Source: Euryarchaeota archaeon UBA89 (GTDB lineage: Archaea; Thermoplasmatota; Poseidoniia; Poseidoniales; Thalassarchaeaceae). From it: DNA of 16,850 nt. The DNA lies in NCBI GenBank assembly GCA_002495525.1, contig DAFS01000060.1, forward strand, positions 1-16,850, given 5' to 3'. The notes under the pieces are model-generated. The model saw only the letters and a program-made list of their open reading frames with translations. It made no database searches and was not told the origin of the DNA. Position 1 is the first letter of the stretch, and every line of letters starts with the position of its first letter. Made by a program: the position numbers and the translations under genes. Below are positions 1 through 8,236 of the stretch, one piece after another.

Positions 1-1188
<1,188 letters not shown>

Positions 1189-1210
1189 AAGAAACTCGGA
1201 AAACCGGGGG

Positions 1211-1239
1211 GAGTAGGATGCTTCGGCATCCTACTCTTT
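1211..1239 (+). terminator. UUCG-capped hairpin after 16S rRNA
   Basis: A perfect 11 bp stem (1211-1221 with 1226-1236) closes on a TTCG tetraloop at 1222-1225. A short TTT and then T/C-rich sequence follow. It begins 22 nt after the 16S 3' end. It could be a transcription terminator for a stand-alone 16S transcript or a structure involved in 3' processing. The partner strand of the classic 16S processing stem would lie upstream of the window, so the two roles cannot be separated here. Confidence 0.7.
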
Positions 1240-1433
1240 CCAACCTTTCTTTCAATATTTTTTTCAGTTATTAGCGTTAGCTCTATATTTGCCATATACC
1301 TCCATTGGATCAATTTTTTATTAATTTCACTAGTTTTTTTTAACAATGTTAATTTTTAATTTTCATGTCTAAATCAATCATAATATTAATTTTCACGAAA
1401 CATATTCAAAACGGTGAGTTTATTCACAACTGT

Positions 1434-1450
1434 GCGAAAGTATATATTTA
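1434..1450 (+). promoter_or_regulatory. TATA-box promoter for aapJ
   Basis: TATATATT at 1441-1448 is preceded by a purine-rich stretch (GCGAAAG) that could serve as the BRE. The box centre is about 26 bp upstream of the ATG at 1471. That is the spacing expected if transcription starts at the ATG itself and the mRNA is leaderless. This supports the ATG at 1471 over an in-frame GTG at 1414. The rest of the spacer from 1240 to 1433 is AT-rich and I see no gene in it. Confidence 0.6.
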
Positions 1451-1470
1451 CCATATGTTCTAGAAGAGAC

Positions 1471-2670
1471 ATGCGAAGTTTACTCGCTACAACTATGATG
1501 CTGTTAATGATGACTGCAGCCCTAGCGGGCTGTGCTGGATCTGACGTCACACAAGATGACGTAGATTCTAGCTATGATGAAGGATACGCCGCGGGAGTTG
1601 CAGATACAACACCTGTAAGTACTCTGGACACAATTGTAGATCGTGGATCTATGAAATGTGGTGTTAAGGAATCCCAATATGGAATGGGTTACTTAGATGC
1701 TACAAGTGGAGTTCGCTCCGGTCTAGATATTGCTTACTGTAGAGCTGTCGCTGCTGCTATAGGCCTTGATCCAGATACTGGTGTTGAATACATCCCTGCT
1801 TCAGGCTCGGACAGATTTGACAAACTATCCTCTGGAACAATCGATGTTCTAATCCGTACCACAACTTGGACTACAAGCCGTGATGCAGATCTAAACGCTG
1901 ATTTCGCTGGTATGAACTTCTTCGATGGACAAGGTATTTTGGTCCGTGAAGATGCTTTCTCTGCAGCAGAAGCTGGTAACTCTGCAACTGGTCTAAACAA
2001 CTCAAATATTTGTGTTGGTGTAGGTACAACTACTGAAGGAAACATGGTTGACTGGTTTTCATCCCGTGATATTATGTTTAATTCCATAGGTACAGCAGAT
2101 GCTGCTGAAGCTACTGACAAGTTGATTTCTGGTGAGTGTGATGCATTCACTGGTGACATGTCTGCTATGGTTGCAAAGAAGTGGGCACTAGATAACGATG
2201 GTTCTATTGAAGGCGGTACATGGATCGCTTCTGAACTTCTATCCAAGGAGCCTCTAGGGGCAGCTACACGTGATGGCGATTCTGATTTCAAGGACGTTGT
2301 TGCATGGGTATGGTATGGAATGGTTACTGCTGAAGAAATGGGCGTAACAGCAGCTAATGCTGCTGATATGGCGGCTTCTGCTTGTGCAACTACTGAAGGT
2401 GGAAACACTGTCGATCCTGGAATGTGCAGATTACTAACATCTGACTTAGGTCTAGGTACAACCGATAATCCACTAGCAGGTACATGGATGCAAGCTGTAC
2501 TAGCTGCATCTGGAAACTATGGTGAAGCATATGACGACGCATTCTGTGATGGGTCATATGATGGAACAAGTGGTTCAGACGCTATGACTGGATGCTTGAT
2601 TTCAAGATCAGGAACTGCTAACGCTCTCGTTTCAGAGGGTGGACTTCAGTTCGCACCTCCAATGCGTTAA
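1471..2670 (+). CDS. aapJ: General L-amino-acid ABC transporter, substrate-binding lipoprotein
   Basis: This is the extracytoplasmic solute-binding protein of an Aap/Bzt-type importer, which delivers polar L-amino acids to the AapQM permease. With the start at 1471 it has 399 residues. It opens with a lipoprotein signal (hydrophobic stretch 4-19, lipobox LAGC at 18-21, lipidated Cys21) and an acidic linker to about residue 48. The SBP_bac_3 domain then carries recognisable AapJ stretches: a GLDIAYCRAVAAA segment (84-96), RTTTWTTSRD (129-138) and FAGMNFFDGQG (145-155), with a C-terminal GNYGEAYDD and FAPPMR ending. Cys63/Cys90 and Cys181/Cys223 sit where AapJ proteins carry cysteines. Cys305/319 and Cys359/375 look like additions. 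An in-frame GTG at 1414 would add 19 residues before the signal peptide and overlap the TATA box, so it is less likely. A hairpin with a T-run separates this gene from the permeases. Confidence 0.93.
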   Translation: MRSLLATTMMLLMMTAALAGCAGSDVTQDDVDSSYDEGYAAGVADTTPVSTLDTIVDRGSMKCGVKESQYGMGYLDATSGVRSGLDIAYCRAVAAAIGLDPDTGVEYIPASGSDRFDKLSSGTIDVLIRTTTWTTSRDADLNADFAGMNFFDGQGILVREDAFSAAEAGNSATGLNNSNICVGVGTTTEGNMVDWFSSRDIMFNSIGTADAAEATDKLISGECDAFTGDMSAMVAKKWALDNDGSIEGGTWIASELLSKEPLGAATRDGDSDFKDVVAWVWYGMVTAEEMGVTAANAADMAASACATTEGGNTVDPGMCRLLTSDLGLGTTDNPLAGTWMQAVLAASGNYGEAYDDAFCDGSYDGTSGSDAMTGCLISRSGTANALVSEGGLQFAPPMR

Positions 2671-2705
2671 TCAGGTAACTGAATAACTCAGACGGAATTA
2701 CGAAA

Positions 2706-2749
2706 ACCTCTGGAGGGGGTCAACTCCTCCAGGGGTCTCTATTTTTTTT
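2706..2749 (+). terminator. Hairpin plus T-run between aapJ and aapQ
   Basis: The 11 bp stem 2706-2716 / 2726-2736 contains one G-T wobble and closes on a 9 nt loop. Eight T residues follow at 2742-2749, two bases before the aapQ start. It looks like an intrinsic-type or leaky terminator that would give more binding-protein mRNA than permease mRNA, as is common in ABC importer operons. The GGAGG motif lies in the 5' arm and loop, too far from the GTG (over 30 nt) to be a normal ribosome-binding site. Confidence 0.7.
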
Positions 2750-2751
2750 CG

Positions 2752-4986
2752 GTGAGATTTGTGAATTATTCCTTTTTAGACCCCCGCCGATATAATTATT
2801 TTTTGATATTCGGGGTCATATTTTTTTGGTTTTATACCAATAAGTTTCTAACCTACTCTGTAGATTATGTTACCCAAATGTCTCGTGATTTATCATTTGG
2901 AGGAGTACAGCAAAATATCGCGTATTATTCTATTGAAAGTTTAATTTTACTAGTGGGTGGATTTCTATTAATTTCTTTTTTACTAGTTCAAAATGAATTT
3001 TCGAATCTCTTTCAATCTTCTAACAATCTTGTTAGTTCGGGTAAGTCTAACAAGTATGATATTTTTCTGAATATGTATTTGTGGATTGGGGTTTTTGGCA
3101 TTCTCAGTATTCTTGAAAATGGTTCTTATTCTGTTCTTGCAGTATTTACTGCACTTTTGAAAGGATCATCACTTGGACTATTTTGCGGTCTATTTGTTGG
3201 TTTCTTATTTAGAGGATATTATTCATCATTATTTGCAATGATAATGTTTGTAATATCTTATTTCCTAGTTCCTATGTTGAATTTATCAACTAGTGGGATA
3301 ATGTTCTTTTTAGTTGGCGGTTCAGTTCTTACATCATTCTTACTAATTCAAAATAATCTGGCTAATATCTTTAGTAAAGATTTCATCAGTGATTATAGAT
3401 CTTTTCAAACATATATTGGTGAATATATATCTATATTTTCAATAATCTTATTTGCGATTATAGCGTTTAATATTTCTATGATACCTATATTATCAGATAA
3501 CTTAATCTCTATCCTTTCTATAATTCTTCTAATTAATGTCACTTATTGGTCAATAAATTTATCTCAAGAACAATTCAAACCTTCAGTTCAACAACATCGC
3601 AGTGCAGCTATTGTATTCATGGTATTATTACCTTTACTCTTGTATCTGTTATTACGATTCTTATTTCTACTAAATCATCCCGACACCGTAATGAGAAATA
3701 GGTGGGAACTGGCCTATGATTTCATGGCTCAAGGAAATACATTCAAAGTAAACACTTGGCCATTTGAAGTATTTACAGGTTCAGATTCTAGGTGGCTTTT
3801 CTACAAAGCTGCTATTATCAATTCTGCTAGAGTCACTCTTCTAAGTATATTCTTATGTACAATTTTGGGAATCATTGTGGGAGTTACAAGATTATCTTCG
3901 AATAAATTAGCCTCGACATTAGCAACTGCTTATGTGGAGATTTTCCGTAATCTTCCTCTAGCAGTTCTTCTTTTCTTGATAGCAACTCAGATCGGACATA
4001 AGTTCCCTTTATTTTCAGAAGAACAAGATCTCTTTGGTGTAATTTATTATAGCAATCAAGGAATATGGTTTACTACTGTAGCCGATCATTCCAGAATATT
4101 CTTTGGTTTGATGCTTCTCGGGCTAGTAAAAATAATGATGCGTCAAATGTCAAGAGTTGAACCTCGAAAAGTCGATGATTCTAAGAGAAATTTAATCCAG
4201 AGGCCATTTCATGTTCTAGGCTGGAAGATTGAACCTCTTGTTTCAGATTTATTAGTATTAATTTCTATTTTTATTTTCGTAGTAATGTCATATCCATTCT
4301 TCACTTCCGCGACAGGAGGTCTAAGCTGTATTATGGGAGTATTAATCCTAATCTATTCTCTATTAGTTTTCACTAATGTCGATGATTCTGGAATTAATGA
4401 GATGGTAATTGATGACTCTGAAAAAGGATTACGTAAATCATTTATAATTTGGACTCTCTCTGTAGCCGTTGCAATAGGTATTGCAATTTCTTCTGGATTT
4501 TCTCATCCTGAATTAATCAAACCCTCTCTCACTTCTACCGGATCATGGTATTTCGTAGAAGGGAAAGGATTTGAGATAACACCAGCATTTACCGCAATGA
4601 TTCTTGGTCTGACTCTTTTTACAGCATCAGTAGTTGCCGAAATTGTTCGCGGTAGTATTCAGGCATTACCAAGAGGTCAAGTAGAGGCTGCTATTTCACT
4701 TGGTCTAAGTCCCTTCCAAAGATTACGATTGGTAATTTTACCTCAGGCTCTAAGAAGTATGATACCATTGCTTAACAATCAGTTCATGAATGTATGGAAA
4801 AATTCTAGTTTAGCCATTATAGTTGCATATAACGATGTATTCTATCAATTCTTAGTTATGGCTAATAATGTTGGTAAATTAATTCCTTTATTCCTTCTCC
4901 TTCTAATAACTTATCAGTTTGGAAGTCTAATGATTTCTGCTATAATGAATTGGTTTAATGCCAGAGTAACGAGCGTGAAAATATGA
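2752..4986 (+). CDS. aapQ: General L-amino-acid ABC transporter, permease AapQ (enlarged)
   Basis: This is the membrane permease subunit that pairs with AapM. The protein has 744 residues, where bacterial AapQ/BztB has roughly 400. The conserved BPD_transp_1 core is split. Its first helices are at about 353-415 (with a VEIFRNLPLAVLLFL segment at 395-409) and the rest runs from about 608 to 740. The core includes the EAA loop at 645-666 that docks on the ATPase, and an AapQ-like WKNSSLAIIVAYND segment at 682-695. Between them is an extra stretch, about 420-605, with added membrane helices (450-463, 498-540, 565-582). An N-terminal region of about 300 residues holds further helices and an internal repeat at 67-87 and 187-207. 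The GTG start has no Shine-Dalgarno sequence; an in-frame GTG three codons later is an alternative. The stop overlaps the aapM start as ATGA, which suggests translational coupling. Confidence 0.9.
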   Translation: MRFVNYSFLDPRRYNYFLIFGVIFFWFYTNKFLTYSVDYVTQMSRDLSFGGVQQNIAYYSIESLILLVGGFLLISFLLVQNEFSNLFQSSNNLVSSGKSNKYDIFLNMYLWIGVFGILSILENGSYSVLAVFTALLKGSSLGLFCGLFVGFLFRGYYSSLFAMIMFVISYFLVPMLNLSTSGIMFFLVGGSVLTSFLLIQNNLANIFSKDFISDYRSFQTYIGEYISIFSIILFAIIAFNISMIPILSDNLISILSIILLINVTYWSINLSQEQFKPSVQQHRSAAIVFMVLLPLLLYLLLRFLFLLNHPDTVMRNRWELAYDFMAQGNTFKVNTWPFEVFTGSDSRWLFYKAAIINSARVTLLSIFLCTILGIIVGVTRLSSNKLASTLATAYVEIFRNLPLAVLLFLIATQIGHKFPLFSEEQDLFGVIYYSNQGIWFTTVADHSRIFFGLMLLGLVKIMMRQMSRVEPRKVDDSKRNLIQRPFHVLGWKIEPLVSDLLVLISIFIFVVMSYPFFTSATGGLSCIMGVLILIYSLLVFTNVDDSGINEMVIDDSEKGLRKSFIIWTLSVAVAIGIAISSGFSHPELIKPSLTSTGSWYFVEGKGFEITPAFTAMILGLTLFTASVVAEIVRGSIQALPRGQVEAAISLGLSPFQRLRLVILPQALRSMIPLLNNQFMNVWKNSSLAIIVAYNDVFYQFLVMANNVGKLIPLFLLLLITYQFGSLMISAIMNWFNARVTSVKI
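2950..3012 (+). repeat. Internal protein repeat in AapQ, copy 1
   Basis: Residues 67-87 of AapQ match residues 187-207 without gaps. Thirteen of 21 positions are identical, sharing LVGG, SFLL, QN and a final N-x-F. The two copies are exactly 120 residues apart. This suggests duplication of a membrane-helix unit in the N-terminal extension. Confidence 0.6.
3310..3372 (+). repeat. Internal protein repeat in AapQ, copy 2
   Basis: This is the second copy of the AapQ helix repeat (residues 187-207), again a hydrophobic segment ending in a polar QNNLANIF. The repeat is visible at protein level; the codons have diverged, so it is old. Confidence 0.6.
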
Positions 4987-6509
4987 TTCAAGACAAAATT
5001 CTAGATATTGAACAGTCAGTTATTGGCAAATCTAGTTCACCTTGGGCCAAAGAGGGCAATGATATCATTTTTACATACGTTGGAATGAGTATTTCTTTGA
5101 TATATTCATTATTATCTTTCAACAATATTACATCTGAGGAAGGAACATCAGTTAAAGCAATAATTTTCGCAATTTTAGTTTTCTTGGCCACTTTCCTAGC
5201 CGTTTATCTAACTGTTACTACAATACTGAAATTATCATTTAGGAAAAATCCTGCGACTACTTTACTTGGAATTATTAGTGCTTGGATAATTTATCTTATA
5301 GTTTCAGGATTTGGACATTTCGCATTAATTGATGCAGATTGGGAAGTAGTATGGGCAAATCGTGTCCTTGTTATTGTGGGGCAATTAATGACAGAGAGCC
5401 TGACTCAGTCATACCTGCCTAATCAAAGTTGGAGATTATGGTCAGTACTTTACCTAACCTTCGCAGTAATATCTGCCGCATACGGAACCACTGGCGATAA
5501 ACCATACAAATTTCTGGTTCCATTCACCATATTTTGTGGTATTTTAATATATATTGCTTGGAATCCTACGGCAATTAATTATAACTCTGACGAACCAGTA
5601 ATGAAGTTGATTGGAGCGACAATATTATCTTATATTTCATTCGGTTTATCGTATTATTATTGTTCGAAAAATGAAGAATATAAAGCAAATAAATTAAGGT
5701 CATATTTGGCATTAAGTTCTGTATTTATTTTCTTCTTCGCAGTATTCATTATGAATCCTCCCGAGGCTGTTCAAGAGTTGTGCGCTGATATCTTTGGAAT
5801 TTCTTCCTCGGAAAATATCCAATTGACTCGATGTGGAGGTGTTGAAGCATCTCAATGGGGAGGTATTTTCGTAAATCTAATTGTAGCAACAGCTGGTTGT
5901 GTTCTTGGTTTTGGTGTAGGAGTAGTTCTAGCATTCGGAAGACAAAGCGAATTACCATTCTTCAAGTATCCATCTGTTGCATTAATTGAGACAGTTCGTT
6001 CAGGTCCGTTGATTTGCTGGCTTTATTTCGCAGTATTCTTACTTCCAGATATTATTGATCCATTCATGGACCTAGAAGATATAATGCGTATGTTGCTGAT
6101 TTTCGGTCTGTTTGGTGGATGTTATATTGCTGAAGTTTTACGAGGCGGGTTACAAGCAGTAGACAGTGGTCAAAAAGAAGCAGCATTAGCACTGGGTCTT
6201 TCTCCAATGCAAACTAAACTACAGGTTGAGTTACCAAATGCAGTTCGAACGACTCTACCATCAATAGTCAGTGTATTCATTGGTCTATGGAAAGATACCA
6301 CTTTATTATTCATCATCAATATCTTGGATTTCTTTAAGTTGGCTAAAGATTTACCAAACACATCTCCAGGTTACTTAGGAGACTTCCTAGAACCTCTGTA
6401 TGTCACAGCATTAGTTTTCTGGATATTCGCATTCTACCTTTCTAGAATCTCAATGAGGATTGAGAAAGGATTAGGTCTAACAAACGAAGGAGGAGGAGAA
6501 GCAGCATGA
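4983..6509 (+). CDS. aapM: General L-amino-acid ABC transporter, permease AapM
   Basis: This is the second permease subunit of the Aap importer, 508 residues against about 380-430 in bacterial AapM/BztC. The N-terminal half has several predicted helices (about 28-46, 58-83, 92-112, 152-168, 176-193, 207-227, 238-257). It also has an ADWEVVWANR...VGQ stretch (118-133) followed by SWRLW (149-153), which resembles the AapM signature around its first helices. The BPD_transp_1 core begins at about 290 (QWGGIFVNLIVATAG). It carries the IETVRSGPLICWL segment (335-347), the EAA loop (399-420) and a FIGLWKDTTLLFII segment (432-445). Cys267 and Cys284 flank the loop before the core and could form an external disulfide. 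It begins inside the aapQ stop (ATGA) and ends inside the aapP start in the same way, so the three are very probably co-translated. Confidence 0.93.
   Translation: MIQDKILDIEQSVIGKSSSPWAKEGNDIIFTYVGMSISLIYSLLSFNNITSEEGTSVKAIIFAILVFLATFLAVYLTVTTILKLSFRKNPATTLLGIISAWIIYLIVSGFGHFALIDADWEVVWANRVLVIVGQLMTESLTQSYLPNQSWRLWSVLYLTFAVISAAYGTTGDKPYKFLVPFTIFCGILIYIAWNPTAINYNSDEPVMKLIGATILSYISFGLSYYYCSKNEEYKANKLRSYLALSSVFIFFFAVFIMNPPEAVQELCADIFGISSSENIQLTRCGGVEASQWGGIFVNLIVATAGCVLGFGVGVVLAFGRQSELPFFKYPSVALIETVRSGPLICWLYFAVFLLPDIIDPFMDLEDIMRMLLIFGLFGGCYIAEVLRGGLQAVDSGQKEAALALGLSPMQTKLQVELPNAVRTTLPSIVSVFIGLWKDTTLLFIINILDFFKLAKDLPNTSPGYLGDFLEPLYVTALVFWIFAFYLSRISMRIEKGLGLTNEGGGEAA
6488..6496 (+). promoter_or_regulatory. 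Strong Shine-Dalgarno sequence for aapP
   Basis: AGGAGGAGG lies 9 nt before the aapP ATG, inside the last codons of aapM. It complements the CACCTCCT at the 3' end of the 16S rRNA in this same window. It is among the strongest ribosome-binding sites here and contrasts with the leaderless-looking aapJ start. Confidence 0.7.
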
Positions 6510-7249
6510 GTGAAGAAGTGATAATAGAAACTAAAGGTGTAAAAGTTAATTTTGGTGATTTTTGGGCATTAAAAGGAATTGATATGAAGGTAAGAAGAGG
6601 TGAAATTATTGTGGTTCTAGGTCCCTCAGGTTCAGGTAAATCAACATTCATTAGAACTTTGAATAGATTACAACCTCACAGTGCAGGAACTGTATCTATT
6701 GATGGAATAAATATCGATGAGGATACTACAGTTGCTGATCTTAAGAAAGTTAGAGCAGAAGTAGGTTTTGTATTCCAGCAATTTAATTTATTCCCTCATT
6801 TGACAATAATGGAAAATATTACACTTGCTCCGATGAAAGTTAAAGGCATGTCTAAGAGGGAATCTGAGACAAAGGCTCTAGAATTATTAGAACGTGTTGG
6901 AATTCCTGAGCAAGCTTACAAATATCCAAGTGAACTTTCCGGTGGTCAGCAGCAGCGTGTTGCTATTGCTAGAGCATTAGCAATGGACCCTAAAATCATG
7001 CTCTTCGATGAACCGACTTCTGCTCTAGATCCTGAGATGATTAAGGAAGTACTTGATGTGATGATTGACTTAGCAAGAGAAGATGTAACTATGATTGTCG
7101 TGACTCATGAAATGGGTTTCGCTAAGGAGGTTGCAGATAGAGTAATTCTTTTCGATGAAGGATTGTTAATTGAAGAAAACACTCCTGACATATTCTTTGA
7201 TAATCCCGAGCATGAAAGAACAAAATTATTCCTTCAACAAATACTTTAA
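6506..7249 (+). CDS. aapP: General L-amino-acid ABC transporter, ATP-binding protein
   Basis: This is the cytoplasmic ATPase that drives amino-acid import. It has 247 residues, the usual length for polar amino-acid ATPases (GlnQ/HisP/AapP). All motifs are intact: Walker A GPSGSGKST at 39-47, Q-loop glutamine at 91-92 followed by FNLFPH, ABC signature LSGGQ at 144-148, Walker B IMLFDEP at 164-170 with the catalytic Glu, D-loop SALD at 172-175 and switch His201. The ATG lies in an ATGA overlap with aapM. A strong purine-rich Shine-Dalgarno sequence (AGGAGGAGG, 6488-6496) is placed 9 nt upstream, so this subunit can also be initiated independently. Its stop codon overlaps that of the convergent NAD kinase gene. 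Confidence 0.96.
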   Translation: MSEEVIIETKGVKVNFGDFWALKGIDMKVRRGEIIVVLGPSGSGKSTFIRTLNRLQPHSAGTVSIDGINIDEDTTVADLKKVRAEVGFVFQQFNLFPHLTIMENITLAPMKVKGMSKRESETKALELLERVGIPEQAYKYPSELSGGQQQRVAIARALAMDPKIMLFDEPTSALDPEMIKEVLDVMIDLAREDVTMIVVTHEMGFAKEVADRVILFDEGLLIEENTPDIFFDNPEHERTKLFLQQIL

Positions 7250-8139
7250 TTTGATTTTATCCAATAAGAAACACGATCATAGATAGTGTTTCTAAAAGTT
7301 AGTAATTTCAGAGAAGGTCCATTCAGACTTACTGAAATCGTCGCGCCGCGAGTGAAATGGGTTTCATCCCACCCATCTGCTACAACGTATCCTCTATGCA
7401 TGTCGCTAGTAAAAATAGTTGGCTGGTCTGTCCATGCCCAATATGTTCCATCATCTTTCCTATCATTCCGAGGGAGATCTCTTGAAACAAACAAATAATG
7501 GTTATCTATTTCATTTTCAGGGAAAGTAGTCCCTTCAATATTGTTGACGTGTCTATACCAAGCTCCCTGGCCAAGAAATGTTGAAAATAAACATCCTGAA
7601 GAATATTGAACACAATTAATTTCTGAGTTTTTATTATCTTCTTTTCTTTGTAATTTATATTTTGATGGTTGATATTGATGAGTATTCGCAAGTAATAAAT
7701 CATTTAATGCAGGATCTGAACGAATTATATTTCCACTAGTTGTGGAAATTTCTGCTTGCAATCTGGGTAAAATATTGACAATTGCATTATTGGAAAGAGC
7801 TTTTTGAATATCTTCTTTGAAATTAATAGGGTCACTACCCATGTAGAACCCATATGAACCATCGTTATCCATATCTCTTGGATGACTATTTACACCCATT
7901 ACTGGTGTATTTTCGTCAACTGAATGGGCAATGGATGTTAGAGTGCCGTCTCCTCCTAATACTACAACCAAATCTCTTTCAATGAAATCTTCACGGCTAA
8001 CTTTCTCTCTAGCAGAATAGTTCACGTTGATATCAAGATCTTCACCTATTTTTTCTAGAGTGTTTTTTACAATGTCTAATGCATCATCATGGACATCTTC
8101 GAAGTTTTTTTTGTATACGACTAGAATATTTTTCGACAC
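7246..8139 (-). CDS. nadK: NAD kinase, divergent (NADK2-like)
   Basis: Probably phosphorylates NAD to NADP with ATP in the cytoplasm. It has 297 residues from a GTG at 8139. Visible landmarks are VVVLGGDGTL (58-67, the GGDGT motif with catalytic Asp64), MGVNSHP (81-87), and LNDLLLAN (145-152), where most NAD kinases have N-E. A serine/glycine stretch SSGCLFSTFLGQG (180-192) stands where the TGSTAYS loop would be. The C-terminal part (FVSRDLP at 217-223, VVADGWDETHFTRGA at 252-266) recalls the mitochondrial NADK2 pattern more than bacterial NadK; that comparison is from memory. The start is set by GGAGG seven nt upstream. A longer reading from 8181 would place that site inside the coding region. 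Its stop overlaps the aapP stop. The altered N-E and nucleotide-loop motifs leave substrate choice open. Confidence 0.82.
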   Translation of the reverse strand: MSKNILVVYKKNFEDVHDDALDIVKNTLEKIGEDLDINVNYSAREKVSREDFIERDLVVVLGGDGTLTSIAHSVDENTPVMGVNSHPRDMDNDGSYGFYMGSDPINFKEDIQKALSNNAIVNILPRLQAEISTTSGNIIRSDPALNDLLLANTHQYQPSKYKLQRKEDNKNSEINCVQYSSGCLFSTFLGQGAWYRHVNNIEGTTFPENEIDNHYLFVSRDLPRNDRKDDGTYWAWTDQPTIFTSDMHRGYVVADGWDETHFTRGATISVSLNGPSLKLLTFRNTIYDRVSYWIKSN

Positions 8140-8146
8140 CCTAACG

Positions 8147-8151
8147 CCTCC
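8147..8151 (-). promoter_or_regulatory. Shine-Dalgarno site fixing the NAD kinase start
   Basis: GGAGG on the minus strand is seven nt upstream of the GTG at 8139. It argues against the upstream ATG at 8181. Confidence 0.65.
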
Positions 8152-8179
8152 TTCTTGATTGCCTCTAACTGGACATCGC

Positions 8180-8185
8180 ATATAG
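8180..8185 (-). promoter_or_regulatory. Possible TATA box for the NAD kinase gene
   Basis: On the minus strand the sequence reads CTATAT. Transcription about 26 nt downstream would leave a short leader just long enough to carry the GGAGG site. The match to a TATA box is weak. The same 97 bp spacer must also hold the promoter of the divergent lipoprotein gene, for which AAAAATAGTA at 8208-8217 is the best candidate. Confidence 0.35.
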
Positions 8186-8236
8186 CAACAACGCTGCTGT
8201 AATCGAGAAAAATAGTATCAAAGACTCAATAATCTC

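Noticed and set aside
1414..1470. Longer aapJ from a GTG at 1414.
   Set aside because: It would put 19 extra residues before a normal lipoprotein signal and overlap a TATA box spaced for the ATG at 1471.
1189..1470. A tRNA or 5S gene in the spacer after 16S.
   Set aside because: No cloverleaf, T-loop motif or CCA end can be seen; the region is AT-rich apart from the hairpin.
1734..2408. A 224-codon open frame antisense to aapJ.
   Set aside because: It is low-complexity Ser/Ala/Pro/Val and mirrors the codon bias of aapJ; the sense frame is a clear AapJ.
7286..7703. Short open frames opposite to and out of frame with the NAD kinase gene.
   Set aside because: No signal or family features, and they are fully covered by the NAD kinase frame.
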